From positions 84,573,141 to 84,637,140 of the forward strand of contig NC_079487.1 of NCBI RefSeq assembly GCF_020520425.1: a stretch of DNA of 64,000 bases. Reading direction: 5' to 3'. How positions within the stretch are numbered: position 1 is the first letter of the stretch; every line of letters begins with the position of its first letter. The notes under the pieces were generated by a model, which ran no database searches, was not told where the DNA came from, and saw only the letters and a program-made list of their open reading frames with translations. Source of the stretch: Spinacia oleracea. Lineage: Eukaryota; Streptophyta; Magnoliopsida; Caryophyllales; Amaranthaceae. The translations under genes and the position numbers were made by a program. Positions 1-12,655 of the stretch are shown here, piece by piece.

Positions 1-784
1 ATTTAAATTTCCTTTCATGGTTGAGCTGCTGAGCAGCCATTGCAGAAACAAAAGAACACAAAGAGATAAGTAAGACAACATGATTCATTAACCCAAAGAA
101 CATTGATAAAGCTGGAAAATTAAAAAGAACAACTAATTGATTCATAATGAACATACAAAAGGAATAACAAGAACACAACGATTTAGATAATAGAACGTGT
201 TTGACTGATACAAATTAAGTACACTAGGTCACTAGCTAAGAATAAGTTGGAAATAAAAAAAATTAAATTAAATTAAAATGAATATATAAAGGGAAGAAAA
301 AGAACATGCTTTTGTAACACAAAGATCAACATAGAAGTGTATACATTAACAATCAAACCTTGAAAAAAAAATCTATTAATGTGTTGATAATCGAGATTGC
401 ATTAGGATGGAATTTTCAGTTGGAATATTTAGGAGATAATTAATTGATTGAGAGAATGAGAGTTAAATTTGATAATTATAGATGCATATTAGGTGAAAAT
501 AGCGAGAATAAAATTGTTTGGATATGATTAATTAGGGGCAACATGATAAAGAATTTATCTTTTTTATTTATTTATTAAATGCGTAAATTATGTTGACTGT
601 ACATCATTTAAAAGAAATGCGTGAAATTGCTTATAACACAGACGTTTCTATAAAAGAAATGCGTGAAATTTGTTTAGACGGAATATATCATATATGCGTC
701 TGCTTTCTTTTTGACGGAATATATGCGTCAAGTTAAAAACGAAATACTAACCGAAAACAAAACAAAAAAACAAAAAAAACTAAC
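1..784. other. AT-rich non-coding stretch, probably intron 1 of the O-methyltransferase gene
   Basis: No coding exon, RNA gene or clear transposon terminus was seen. It directly follows the splice donor of the O-methyltransferase exon on the minus strand, so intron is the simplest reading. A short direct repeat, 'AAAGAAATGCGTGAAATT', occurs near 611 and 654. Confidence 0.4.
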
Positions 785-1272
785 CAGCTATCTTGTACGA
801 CTTTGTCCAAAAACAAGGCGAGAAGAGGGCCAAGGCTAGCCCCTTGTTGATCAGGATGAAAGAACTTGGTAAGCCGGCTTAGTCCGTAGCGCCTTTCGGA
901 TTCAGCATTTGCACTGGTGGAGCACATAGTGCGGCTGATGACGGAGTAATTGGCAAGGAGTCGGAGTATACGATCCAGCATCAAAAGTGCGTCATGGTTG
1001 TTCGTTGTTGTTGGCAGCTGAGCCGAAATCTCTGTTGCGGATAACTGACGGCCAGCTCTTGCAATGATGCCAAAGAGATCGAGCTCCATTGCCGTATGCA
1101 ACACCCAAGGCAATACACTTGATTGCACCAACTGTGCAGCTAGCACAAAGTTTTCAGCTTCATCGTCGTTGTCGTCAACATCAATTAAAACCCTTACGGT
1201 GTTGTCAAAAGCATCAGATGAGGCTTCGTTAACGTTGTTTGCTTTTGACGACATGGAAGAATGATCACCCAT
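785..1272 (-). CDS. O-methyltransferase (COMT-like), first exon only
   Basis: First exon of a plant caffeate/flavonoid-type O-methyltransferase, a SAM-dependent cytosolic enzyme family of phenylpropanoid metabolism. About 162 residues are seen. They contain the N-terminal dimerisation domain: 'LAAQLVQSSVLPWVLHTAME', 'LDLFGIIARAG', a run ending 'LMLDRILRLLANYSVI', then 'YGLSRLTKFFHPDQQG' and 'FLDKVVQDSW'. In this family intron 1 typically follows the '(D/E)SW' residues, and here a GT donor splits that Trp codon (exon ends at 785). The start ATG at 1270-1272 gives MGDHSSMSS; an upstream in-frame ATG at 1344 would add 24 residues not typical of the family. A TATA-like stretch lies near 1395-1410. 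The methyltransferase domain is not found in 1-784, so it is either beyond the window after a long intron or lost. Substrate cannot be predicted from this part. Confidence 0.8.
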
Positions 1273-1561
1273 AGAGAGAGATAGATATCGAGTATACTGT
1301 AGGTCAACGTAGGTGGTGTTGTTCATTATTCCGTACTTTATCACCCATGGACAGACGGACCCATGTGGACCACGAGGGGTTCACATGGATCCATTATTTT
1401 ATAAAAAAAATAAGAAAAGTTTATTTATCTGATTGCACTTGAAGATCCTTATAATGAGAAGAATGAGAAGCGATCTTAATCGTCCAAAGGAACTAAATCC
1501 AACAGCGCACGATCTACGCTACAAAATGAAAATATTAAGGGTAAATTAGTAATTCTACGCG

Positions 1562-1731
1562 TTGAATGACCTACCCTCACAAAATCGATTTTTCAGAATA
1601 CTTTCTCTCTCTTCTTTAAGTTTTCTCTCTCCTCTCGTAAATCCTCTGCGTTTTTCATCTCCATCAACTTCCTTGATTCTCCTTGCATATCTCTTTAGCT
1701 TCTTTTGCGATCATCTTCCAATTCTCCAGGT
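1562..1731 (+). other. Candidate 5'-UTR exon with splice donor
   Basis: A CT-rich leader-like stretch ends in 'AATTCTCCAG' followed by GTACGTTTTT, a good plant donor, and then T-rich intron-like DNA (1732-2206). This looks like the non-coding first exon and first intron of a plus-strand gene. The intron is interrupted at 2212 by a solo LTR, and no convincing downstream partner exon was found; the dirigent pseudogene at 3.8 kb is the only candidate. 1345-1560 shows nothing else. Confidence 0.3.
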
Positions 1732-2211
1732 ACGTTTTTTATTTTTCTCTCTTCATTCAATTAGCCCGTAGTTGTTCTTCGAATTTTCTGATTATTTTGT
1801 TGTTGTTCTTCAATTTTTATGTTCGTGAATTTGATTTGTGATCAATTAGGTTCTCGATTAATGATTTATTTCTCTTATTCGTGTTTTTGTTCTTACTCGG
1901 TTGATATTTTCGACTGATTTTGCTCGAATTTGGGGGTTTCTTTTGATTTTGTGGTATTAGGTTCTTTATTGGAATTCGGGTGATTTCTTTGATTGAGTAG
2001 TTATGTGAATTGAGTTCATGTTATTTAATCTTTCAAATTAGGGTTTTTCTTTTGATTTTCTTGAATCAGCTAGGTGTTCTGCTCGAATTGAGTTGATTTG
2101 GGGGAATTTAGTGTCTGTTATTGCTCTTAAAGGGATAACCACGAATTACAAATTGATTGTGAAATTGGATTTATTAGTAAATTTTGATTGCAAAATTACG
2201 TCAATTATTAC

Positions 2212-3646
2212 TGAAGGAAATAATTCCCTTGGTCCAAGTATGCATTCAATGATAAGTCTAATAAATGCGGTTCAGTATTAATTAACAAGTTAATAATTCA
2301 GTGAGATCAAGTGAGCTGAATGCCTAGCTAGAGGCCGCTTCAGTTCAAGTGGAATTAATGATATTAATCCACAGCTTACTCTTGACTGAACCCGTAGGGT
2401 CACACAAATAGTACGTAAACGGATCAAGTATTTAATGGCATTAAATACTCCATCTATGGATATTCGGAATCGACGGATCTTGGTTTCAGTGGGAGCTGAG
2501 ATCGTCACAGGCAAGAAATGAATACTCCGGAAACGATGATATTGCCGGAAACGGAAATATGGATCGTATCGGAAATATAAATATTATCCAAGTCGTAGAT
2601 GTTGCCGGAAACGGAAACATGGTACGTATCGGGAAATATTATCGGAAATGGAAATATTGCCGGAATCGGAAATATTGCCGGAATCGGAAATATTGCCGGA
2701 AACGGAAATATTGTCAGAATCGGAAATATTATCGGAATCGGAAAATAATTCCGGAAACGGAAATATTAAATATTTGTTCGAAACGGAAATTAATTCTGGA
2801 ATCGAAAATATTAAATATTGTTCGTATCGGAAATATATTCCGGAATCGGGAATTTAATCGGAAGCGTATCGTACGAATAAGCATCGGACGAGGCCTGCCG
2901 GACGAGGGCCCAACACGAAGCCAGGCCATCGCCCAGCAAGCCAAGCGCGCCACACGAACAGCCAAGGCCACGCCAGGCCCAGCAGGCCGTGGCAGCGCGC
3001 AGCTGCGAGCAGTGGGCTGCGAGCATTGCTGCAGCTCGCGTGGGCTTGTAGCTCGCGTGGGCCGTGCGGCCGTGTGGGCTGTGCGCGGGCATGGCCGGCA
3101 CGCTTGCGGGTCATGCTCGCGTAAGTGTTTGTGTTCGCATACGAAACCTAAAACGTGCAGAATTCGTTTAATGATTAAATTCCTAATTCTATTTGATAAA
3201 TTAATTAAATAAGAGTTTTATTATAATTCTAATTTAATTAATTCGTATCCTAATAGGATTCCAATTCTCTTTCCATACCCCTATAAATATGTGGCCTGGG
3301 TTCACAATTTATAACGAGTTATTCAAGTATTCAAAGTGAGTTTTTGAGAGAAAAATTCAGTCATACATCTTGCTCAAAAGTGCCGAAAATTTATAGTACC
3401 TTAGGGGCGATTCTAGTTGGTCAATCTTAAGGCGGATCCGGACGTGCTGTGGACTATCTACGGAGGGAGGACACTTGGAGTCCTAAAGACTTGTTCTTGT
3501 TCGGTTCGGGCGCAGCTAGGGAAGGCACGCAACAAAGAGTATGCATCTAAACTATGCTAAATGATTATGTGTAAATAATATGTATTCCTGGCTTAATGGT
3601 TGTTTCCGCATGATTTATGAATTGTCATATGTATCATAACCTAACA
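2212..3646 (+). mobile_element. Solo Copia LTR (family of elements A, B and C), target duplication ATTAC
   Basis: The LTR begins TGAAGGAAATAATTCC and ends ATAACCTAACA. It is flanked on both sides by ATTAC (2207-2211 and 3647-3651), with no internal region, so it is a solo LTR in plus orientation. A TATA box, TATAAATA, lies at about 3282-3289. The U3 part holds a minisatellite of 'CGGAA(A/T)CGGAAATATT' units (about 2530-2850) and a GC-rich block (2890-3120). ORFs read across these repeats are artefacts of the periodicity. It is nearly identical to the 3' LTR of element A at 13520-14963 and has the same target duplication. Confidence 0.92.
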
Positions 3647-3802
3647 ATTACATCCTTTGTAGGTTTGATTTGCTCATGTTGAATTTCTTGGAGGGTTTGA
3701 TTTTCTCATGTGCAAGTTTCTAGATATTAGTATTATCACAAAGCGATTTGGTTTCCTTAGCTCAATTTATTTGGGGGAAGAACTAACAGCAGTATAGTAG
3801 CG

Positions 3803-4186
3803 ATGTCGTTATGTTATCCTTCGATGCCGGTGAAGCTGGCTGCGAAAATGGGATTCTTTCTTGGTGGTATTTCTCTATTTGTTGTTGTTGAGGGCACGGG
3901 CTCGGGTCTGGTGTCATGGGGAGAGGTCAAGGCTTCTACCTTGCTAGCTCCCTTGATGGTGAGAGTCACACCATGGCCTTTACCTGCGATTTTCTATGGT
4001 GAGGGTCATGAACAGGAAACTGATGACACTCTCAGCTTCTTCGGTTTCCACAGAACAGCCTCTCCAATATCTCAGATGGCTATCATTGGAGGGGGGGGGG
4101 GGGCTGGAAAGAATGAGAATTCTAAGGGGTATGAGAAAAAAATACTTGCTTATTTAGACACAATGAGCAAAAAATTTGAATGTTAA
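3803..4186 (+). pseudogene. Dirigent-like pseudogene, copy 1
   Basis: Reading across frames shows dirigent-family signatures of the ESB1/DIR10-like type, which guide stereospecific phenoxy-radical coupling in the cell wall. They are a remnant of 'GRGQGFYLASSLDGESHTMA', then 'DDTLSFFGFHRTASPISQMA', 'IIGG' and 'GKNENSKGY'. In this copy the first motif is in a different frame from the rest because one C is missing near 3896, where copy 2 reads GGGCCACGGG. The Gly-rich turn is expanded by a poly-G run near 4090, and the frame ends just after SKGYE without the C-terminal strands. The family normally needs about 180 or more intact residues, so this is a broken gene. Residues before the first motif (MSLCYPSMPV...) do not resemble a normal dirigent N-terminus. 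Confidence 0.65.
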
Positions 4187-4447
4187 CAAATCCGAACTTT
4201 AAAATTAAAAAATGAGCAAAAATATTTTCTCATTTGTGTAAACTTTTGCATTCACTGTTAAATGGTTTTGAATACGGAGTAGCATTCACTGTTAAATGGT
4301 TTTGAATACGGAGTAGAATTCCCTGTTAAATGGTTTTGCTTGAGAAGATTCACATTCATAGTTGCAAGTTTCAAATGAGATTTCTTTATTTTTTTTATTG
4401 TGATTGAGAAAGACACAAAGAGATTGGCTTAGGGATTGATGTTTTTA

Positions 4448-4849
4448 TTATACGAAGTAGCCACAGTTATCGTGTCTGTGTACAGAAGCTACTGGGAGTA
4501 TGTTATGGTTTCCCACTTTGGTGAGTAAGTAATTGATAAGTCTGATAGCATATGAATATAGGCATAAGTTAGGGTATGTATAATAACCTTGGAATCTTGA
4601 TTTTATTTTCTGGTTGTTGCTGCGCGCTTCTAAGCGTTTCTGAAAAACTTTAAGTTCAGACAAAACATCGAAAGTTCGTACACCACCTGTGTTGCTTGCC
4701 CCTATCCTGACCTTCCCTCGCGGCTGCTTCGACATCAGAGATGCTCGATTGTTGTAACTGTTACTTGAAACAAGCAGGTAAACTTGTATGTTCCTTTCTG
4801 ATGATATATATATGAAGCTTTTCAGGAGTTTGTTTATATTATGGCTCAA
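4448..4849 (-). other. Unrecognised short reading frame, copy 1
   Basis: A minus-strand frame contains 'MSKQPRGKVRIGASNTGG' and 'VRTFDVLSELKVFQKRLEA'. A diverged second version of the latter part (RTFDVLSELKVFQKSLEA) is at about 40260-40340, so this stretch may once have been an exon or may be part of a dispersed repeat. No family was recognised. It is repeated at 15769-16170 as part of the duplication. Confidence 0.25.
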
Positions 4850-5246
4850 GTTATAATAGCTTCAGTTTTACTTTGTTTCTATATTTGGAATGTGCATCCT
4901 TGAGTATATGATGTTGGCATTTTAAGTCTGAAAACTCTAATGCATTGTTAACACTACAAGTCTTATCAGATAGGCAATATGTTGAACTAATCAATAGTTA
5001 AAAGTAAAAACTCCGAAGATTTGCTGATTTCAGAATTTATGCAACATTAAGATCCACTACAATCTATAGATGTAACCTATGTGTATATTTTCTAGTGTTC
5101 TATACAAATTTACTTTGCCTGTTACATATCTATTTACATATTTCAGAATTTATGCAACATTAAGATCCACTACAATCTATAGATGTAACCTATGTGTATA
5201 TTTTCTAGTGTTCTATACAAATGTACTTTGCTTGTTACATATCTCT

Positions 5247-5467
5247 TTATTTTTCCTCTCTTCTTGTGAGACTCACTACTACTTGCGTGACGTATGCTCC
5301 AATAAGATACCAAGTTACACAAGCTAGCAAAACCTGCATCCCAAAACTGTTAGCCACTTGTTGTGCAAAAGAACCGCCTATGTGCTGATCCAATCCTCCA
5401 ACTTCCTCTGCTGGTCCTTGTAATCCGACTGTAATCGATGCAATCACACCTGACCCAATTGGAATGC
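5247..5467 (-). pseudogene. Last exon of an unrecognised membrane-protein gene (gene N), copy 1
   Basis: An acceptor (TTTCAG, ending at 5468) opens a frame reading 'GIPIGSGVIASITVGLQGP', then 'GGLDQHIGGSFAQQVANSFG', a hydrophobic stretch 'MQVLLACVTWYLIGAYVTQV' and a stop. It resembles a genuine terminal exon with a membrane segment; I cannot name the family. The next upstream exon piece (5560-5731, with 'DPDLEKLRDAATTARKHSTF') abuts the LTR at 5732. In the second copy its continuation lies across element C at 40043-40190. The gene is therefore interrupted in both copies. Confidence 0.4.
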
Positions 5468-5559
5468 CTGAAACAAGGCGATCACTCTGTGTAATTTCTC
5501 TCCTCTTATATGCTCTCCCCCGACTCTTATGTTTTTCTTTTTGTTTGATAATATAACTC

Positions 5560-5731
5560 GTTCTCTACTCTAAGTGGAAGTACAGGGGTTGATGGAACCC
5601 AATATTCATCCTTAGATTTTTCTTCGGGTAGAACTTTTGCATTAGCCCGTGTCTTGAACGTACTATGTTTTCTAGCTGTTGTTGCTGCATCTCTGAGCTT
5701 CTCGAGGTCTGGATCTCGCGATATGTTCTTT
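5560..5731 (-). pseudogene. Internal exon piece of gene N, cut by an LTR, copy 1
   Basis: The minus-strand frame reads 'RDPDLEKLRDAATTARKHST' and 'EEKSKDEYWVPSTPVLPL'. It runs up to TCTTT (5727-5731), the target duplication of the inverted LTR. In copy 1 the upstream part of the exon is absent because the duplicated block ends in retrotransposon sequence. The splice donor could not be fixed: the downstream exon starts in a phase that does not fit the obvious donor. Confidence 0.35.
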
Positions 5732-7131
5732 TGTTAGGTTATGATACATATGAACAACATAAATTTATCATGCGGAAAAACCTTAATGCCAGGATACATA
5801 TTAATTGCACATAATCATATAATTAGTCAAGGATGCATACACTTTGTAGCGTGCCCTCCCTAGCTGCGCCCGAACCGAACAAGAACAAGTCTTTAGGACT
5901 CCAAGTGTCGTCCCTCCGTAGAAAGTCCACAGCACGTCCGGATCCGCCTTAAGATTTACCAACTAGAATTGCCCTTAAGGTACTACTTATTTTCGGCTAA
6001 ATAGGGCAAGTGTTATGGCTGATTTTTCTGCTTAAAAATCCTAGCTTTGAATACTTGAAAACTTGTGTATAAATTTGTGAACCTAGGCACATATTTATAG
6101 AGTCATGGAAAAGGATTTAGAATCCTATTAGAATACCAATTAGTTTAATTAGAATCCCTTTAGAACTCTACTAAATAAATTCTATCTACTAGGATTAGGA
6201 TTTAATCATAGAACGAATTCCGATAGATTTAGGATTCGTATCGCACACAACCACACACGAGCACGAGCACCGCACAACCCGCGCAAGCCTTGCGGCCCAC
6301 GCGAGCTGCACTGCTCGCAGCCCATGTTGCGCGCGCGCCATGCTGGGCATGGCCTTGTGCTGGGCCTGGCGTGGCCTTGCTACGTTGTGTTGATGCGCAT
6401 GGCTTGCTGGACGCAGGCCTGGCTTCGTGCTGGGCCTTCGTCTAGCAAGTCTCGTCCGATGCTAATTCGTACGACGCGCTTCCGATTAAATTCCCGATTC
6501 CGGAATTCATTTCGGGTACGAACAATATTTAATATTTCCGATTCCGGAATTAATTTCCGTTTCGAACAAATATTTAATATTTCCGTTTCCGGAATTATTT
6601 TCCGATTCCGATAATATTTCCGATTTAGACAATATTTCCGTTTCCGGCAATATTTCCGATTTCGGCAATATTTCCGATTCCGGCAATATTTCCATTTCCA
6701 TCAATATTTTCCGATACGTACCATGTTTCCGTTTCCGGCAACATCTACGACTTGGATAATATTTATATTTCCGATACGATCCATATTTCCGTTTCCGGCA
6801 ATATCATCATTTCCGGAGTATTCATTTCTTGCTTGTGACGATCTCAGCTCCCACTGAAACCAAGATTCGTCGATTCCGAATATCCATAGATGGAGTATTT
6901 AATGCCATTAAATACTTGATCCGTTTACGTACTATTTGTTTGACCCTACGGGTTCAGTCAAGAGTAAGCTGTGGACTACTGTCATTAATTCCACTTGAAC
7001 TGAAGCGGCCTCTTGCTAGGCATTCAGCTCACTTGATCTCACTGAATTATTAACTTGTTAATTAATACTGAACCGCATTTATTAGACTTAATATTATATG
7101 CATACTTGGACCAAGGGCATTATTTCCCTCA
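5732..7131 (-). mobile_element. Inverted Copia LTR (copy of the 3' LTR of the B/C element)
   Basis: In reverse orientation it runs from TGAGGGAAATAATGCCC (at 7131) to ATAACCTAACA (at 5732). It is a near-identical copy of 17053-18448, with TCTTT on its left. Its right side continues into PPT-like DNA (RC of GACAAGTGGGAGAC) and element 3' UTR. It is therefore the duplicated copy of the outer LTR, not an independent insertion. Confidence 0.88.
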
Positions 7132-7890
7132 GTCTCCCACTTGTCCTTAGGGACAAGTGTGCATTACCTAATTCCTTTGTCGCTTGATGCTTGCTCTTGA
7201 ACATAAGGTAAGAGTTGTCATCCATATTATGTCCATAGGTGTTTCTCGGTTTCAGAGTTCAACTGATCAAATAAACAGATAATCATAACCTATGATTCAT
7301 CCGAGCACGGCCATGCATTTTACAGTTTCTAGCTCTCCGAGTGGCCTTGTACAACTTTTAAGCATCTCATCCCGATTTATGGGAGGATAATCCCAATCTT
7401 GCGATCTTGAGATTAGACTTCGTTTGATAGGTGATTACCTGAGCGTTGCCTTTATAGCCTCCTTTTACGGTGCGACGGTTGGTCAACGTCAAAGTAACCA
7501 GTTCTCAAACAAGTAATCTCAAATCACTCAGGTATTGAGGATTTAGTGTCTAATAATTTTAATGAAATTTACTTATGACAGATTTTCATCTCTTACAGTA
7601 AAGTTTCATAGGTCTGTCCGATACTAGTCTTCCCAAAGTAAGTATCTATGCAAATGATTATGACATTGCCATGTCCACATAGTTCAAGAAACATAACTAC
7701 TAGTCATCTTGCATTCTAGTCGTCTAACGTTTTCTATGCGTCCAATTTTACAGAAAACTCCGACCAGGGACCATTTTCAACTTTTGACATTCAAGTTCAC
7801 TTGATAGACATTTCTTAGTCACAGGACTGGTCCTGACAGTCTATCTTGAATATATCATCAAATTGAAGGGACTCATCATTTAATAAACCA
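7132..7890 (-). mobile_element. Duplicated 3'-UTR fragment of the minus-strand Copia element
   Basis: It matches 18449-19207 (polypurine tract and 3' untranslated region of element B) almost base for base and stops at AAACCA (7885-7890). There it joins the leader of plus-strand element A. No coding sequence is present. The shared ACCA at 7887-7890 marks the breakpoint. Confidence 0.8.
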
Positions 7891-10800
7891 TTAATTTGAA
7901 TGTAATTGGTCTAAAGTACCAAAGTTATTTTTCAATTCAAATATGGTCTGCGTACCATCAAATAGTTGTAATTAGTTATAGCTTATCCTATTTGAAGAAA
8001 ATGGTGCCTCCCACGGAGATTTTCAGACGGACTTTGAAGTCAAAGCTTCAAGATGAAGTCGGGCCATACTAGATCACATTTATCTTATGCATGCTTTAAG
8101 TTATTTATTGCTTTAAATATGTCTTAATTATGCATAAGATTGTGGCTTGATTATGTTGCATGATTAAGGATTTTAGTTCACTTAAAATCTAACCAACATA
8201 GTAAGAGCCTTAAGTTCCAAACTTAAAAATTGAGTTAAAAGGTGCCATGCCAAAATATACACTTGCTTGGATATCCTTTACATCAATCTAGTAATAGTTT
8301 TCGCTCAGCGAGGTGTTACTTATTGGTCCTAAAGGGGCAAGGTACACAAATAATTGTGAGTACATGTTAGTTTTGGTGAAACTCAACGATATAAGTAAGG
8401 TGTCCTTTTATGTCGTGGCAAAATCGATAGGTTTACCTAATAAGTTCTTAGACGTACCTATCAACCAAGAATAGTTTCTAGACTATTAGCAAAAGGCTTT
8501 TGCTTACCTAAGATGTTTTAGGATTAAGTCGACAAACTGTGCTTAGTTCTTCAATGATTTTAGGATCTTGGAATCATTTTATTCACACCTGCCGGAACAC
8601 ATAACTTGAATAAAATGCTTAATAAACATTGAATTATGCATGTATGCTAGAATTTAAGTTTATTAAGAGAAACTGTGAATGGTTATTTATTTGTTTATTA
8701 TTTTCAATTGTAGTTTTTAATATGGCAAACAACAATTCATTCAACATTCGATCAATTCTCGAAAAGGAGAAGTTGAACGGGAAAAACTTCCTTGACTAGC
8801 AAAGGAACTTGCAAATAGTTCTTATGCAGGAAGAAAAGGAGTATGTCCTAGATGAGGCGATGCCCGAAGCCGCAGGCGACGGGGTCACTCAGGCAGCCCT
8901 CAATCGTTGGATTGATGCCAACAAGGATGTGAAATGTCTAATGCTCGCCACCATGAGTGCGGATCTGCAGAAAACGTTCATCAACTCAGATGCTTTCACA
9001 ATCATCAGTGAGTTGAAGAACATGTTCCAAGATCTGGCTCGAGTCGAAAGATTCGAGACTCATAGGCAAATTCTTGAGACCAAGCTTAAGAAAGGCGAGC
9101 CCGTAAGTCCACATGTTCTCAAAATGATTGGACTCATTGAGAATATGAGTCGGCTGGATCAGCAATTTTCTCAGGAAATGGCTATAGACACCATCCTCCA
9201 TTCTCTTCATAGCGGGTATGATCAGTTCAAACTGAACTACAGTATGAATAGTCTGGACAAAACGCTCACTGAGCTTCACGGTATGCTGAAGACCGCGGAA
9301 AAGACGCTCAAAAGTGATAAGCAGGATGTTTCTTATGGTGCGTGGGGGAAAGTTCAAGAAATCTGGAAAGAAGAGGAATGATAAGAAAGGTGGCAACAAG
9401 GCCAGCCCAACTAAGCAAACTGGCGCCAAATCTGTAAAGAGGAAGGTCAGTCAACCCACTTCTGAATCCGAATGCTTCTACTGCAAGAAGAAGGGGCATT
9501 GGAAGAGAGATTGCTTGAAGCTAAAGGAAGATCAGAAGAACGGAACAGTCGTTCCATCTTCAGGTATTTTCGTTATAGACTGTATACTTGATAATTCAAC
9601 TTCTTGGATATTAGATACAGGTTGTGGCTCACACTTATGTTCCAATCCACAAGGACTAAGAAGAAGTAGAAAGTTAAGCAAGGATGAAGTCGACCTACGA
9701 GTGGGAAATGGAGCACGGATTGCTGCATTAGCTGTAGTTACTTACTTTTTGTCGTTGCCCTCCGGGCTAGTTTTGGAACTGGAAGAATGTTTCCATGTTC
9801 CAAGTCTTACTAAAAACATCATTTCAGTTTCTTGCTTAGATGCTAAGGGATTTTCCTTTTTAATAAAAGACAATAGTTGTTCGTTTTATTTTAAAGAGAT
9901 ATTTTATGGATCTGCTAGATTAGTCAATGGACTTTATTAATTAGATCACGACAAACAAGTATATAACATAAATACCAAAAAGGCCAAAAAGGATGATTCA
10001 GATCTCACCTATCTGTGGCATTGTCGATTAGGCCATATAAACTTGAAACGCTTAGAAAGACTTCAAAAGGAAGGAATTCTAGAACCATTTGACTTAGAAG
10101 ATTATGGTAAATGCGAATCATGTTTACTTGGCAAAATGACAAAGCAACCTTTCTCTAAAGTTGGAGAAAGAGCAAATGAACTATTGGGTTTAATCCATAC
10201 AGATGTATGTGGACCAATGAGTACAAATGCTAGAGGTGGTTTCAACTACTTTATCACTTTCACTGATGACTTCAGTAGATATGGTTATGTCTACCTAATG
10301 AAGCATAAGTCTGAATCCTTTTACAAATTCAAGGAATTTCAGAGTGAAGTAGAGAATCAATTAGGCAAGAAGATTAAGGCACTGCGGTCTGATAGAGGCG
10401 GTGAATATCTGAGCTATGAATTTGATGACCATCTGAAAGAATGTGGAATTCTATCAGAATTGACTCCTCCTGGAACACCACAATGGAACGGTGTGTCGGA
10501 ACGGAGGAACAGAACCTTGCTAGACATGGTCAGGTCAATGATGGGTCAGGCCGAACTTCCATTAGAATTTTGGGGACATGCACTAAATACAGCTGCACTC
10601 ACTATAAATAGAGCTCCGTCTAAAGCTGTCGAAAAGACTCCATACGAAGTATGGTTTGGAAAGCCTCCAAAGCTGTCAAACGATTAATTTCAGACAAACT
10701 TCATCCAAAATCTGACAAATGTATCCTTGTGGGCTATCCAAAGGAAACAAAGGGGTATTACTTCTACAATACATCTGAGAACAAGGTGTTTGTTGCTCGA

Positions 10801-12655
10801 GATGGTGTCTTTTTGGAGAAAGATCACATTTCCAAAATGACAAGTGGGAGAAAAGTAGACCTCGAAGAAATTCGAGTCGAACAACAAACTCTAGAGAATG
10901 CTCAAGATGACATTCAGGATGAAACTCAGAGATCTTTAGAAGAATCTGGTGAGAATCATGGTCAATCTAGAAATGTTACCCCGTGTAGATCGCAAAGATA
11001 TAGATCTCAACCGGAAAGGTACTTAGGTATTTTGACGAACGAGAGCTATGACGTTCTATTACTTGAAAGTGATGAACCTGCGACTTCTAAACAAGCTATG
11101 ACGAGCCCTAGCTCCAAGCAGTGGCAAGAAGCCATGCAATCTGAATTAGACTCCATGTCTGAAAACCAAGTATGGGATTTGGTCGATTTGCCAGATGGCT
11201 ACCAAGCCATTGGAAGCAAATGGGTTTTCAAACTGAAAAAGGACAAGGATGGGAAACTTGAAGTTTTCAAAGCTAGATTGGTTGCAAAAGGTTACAGGCA
11301 AGTCCACGGTGTGGATTACGATGAAACCTTTTTACCAGTTGCAATGCTAAAGTCTATTCGGATAATGTTAAGCAATCGCTGCATATTACGATTACGAAAT
11401 ATGGCAGATGGATGTCAAAACTGCTTTCTTAAACGGCGTTTTAACAGAAACTGTGTTTATGACACAGCCTGAAGGTTTTGAGGATCCAAAGAATGCTAAA
11501 AAGGTATGCAAGCTAAAGAAGTCAATCTACGGATTGAAGCAGGCATCCAGGAGCTGGAATATACGTTTTGATGAAGCAGTCAGTGACTTTGGTATCATCA
11601 AGAACGCGGACGAATCTTGTGTATACAAGAAGGTCAGTGGGAGCAAAATTGCTTTCCTAGTATTATATGTCGACGACATATTACTTATCGGAAATGACAT
11701 TCCTATGTTGAACTCTGTCAAGATTTGGCTTGGGAAATGTTTTTCGATGAAAGATCTAGGAGAAGCACAGTACATATTGGGCATCAAGATTTACAGAGAT
11801 AGATCTAAAAAGATGATTGGACTTAGTCAAAGCACTTATATCAATAACGTGCTTGATAGGTTCAAGATGGCGGACTCCAAGCGAGGCTACCTACCCATGT
11901 CTCATGGAATGACTCTAAGCAAGACTCAGTGCCCAAAAACACTTGATGAGCGTAGACGAATGAATGGGATTCCATATGCATCATTGATTGGTTCAATAAT
12001 GTATGCTATGATATGTACACGCCCGGATGTTGCGTACGCACTTAGTGCTACGAGCAGATACCAGTCAGACCCAGGAGAGGCGCATTGGACTGCTGCCAAG
12101 AACATTCTGAAGTACCTGAAAAGGCACAAAGATGACTTCCTGGTCTATGGTGGAGATGATGAATTAATTGTTAAAGGCTATACGGACGCAAGTTTCCAAA
12201 CCGACAAAGATGATTTCAGATCACAGTCTGGGTTTGTCTTCTGCCTCAACGGAGGAGCAGTAAGCTGGAAAAGTGCTAAGCAAAGCACCATTGCGGATTC
12301 TACAACTGAAGCGGAGTACATTGCTGCACATGAAGCAGCAAAGGAAGCTATATGGCTAAGGAAGTTCATAGGTGAACTCGGTGTAGTCCCCTCCATTAAA
12401 GGACCAATAGCCCTGTATTGTGATAATAACGGAGTTATTGCACAGGCAAAGGAGCCTAGACACCACCAGAGAGTCAAGCATGTACTTCGTAGATTTCACC
12501 TTCTACGAGAGTTCGTTGAAAGAAAAGAAGTCGAGATAAGCAAAATTGGTACTGATGACAACATATCAGATCCATTAACTAAACCTCTGCCGCAGGCGAA
12601 GCACAACTCGCACACTGCAGCTATGGGAATCAAGCATATTGGAGAATGGCTTTGA
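7887..12655 (+). mobile_element. Copia element A, leader and gag-pol, 5'-truncated and mutated
   Basis: Leader sequence (7887-8721) is followed by a degenerate gag-pol. Gag starts at ATG 8722 but has a Trp-to-stop TAG at 8797-8799. A +1 insertion near 9328 shifts frame before the zinc knuckle CFYCKKKGHWKRDC. The protease motif LDTGCGSHL follows, then a Leu-to-stop TAA at 9938-9940. The integrase has TDV, SDRGGEY and NGVSERRN (its DDE residues kept). A deletion of about 40 bp near 10675 and a +1 near 11370 break the region before RT. From 11408 one frame carries RT (YVDD) and RNase H to the stop at 12655. The 5' LTR, the primer-binding site and most of the leader are missing, lost at the breakpoint at 7887-7890. 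It cannot move on its own. Confidence 0.9.

Noticed and set aside
2559-3212. Long frames across the LTRs (also at 6.3, 13.9, 17.6, 26.5 and 39.3 kb)
   Set aside because: They follow an 18-bp minisatellite whose period is a multiple of three, plus a GC-rich block. They recur in every LTR on both strands and resemble no protein family.
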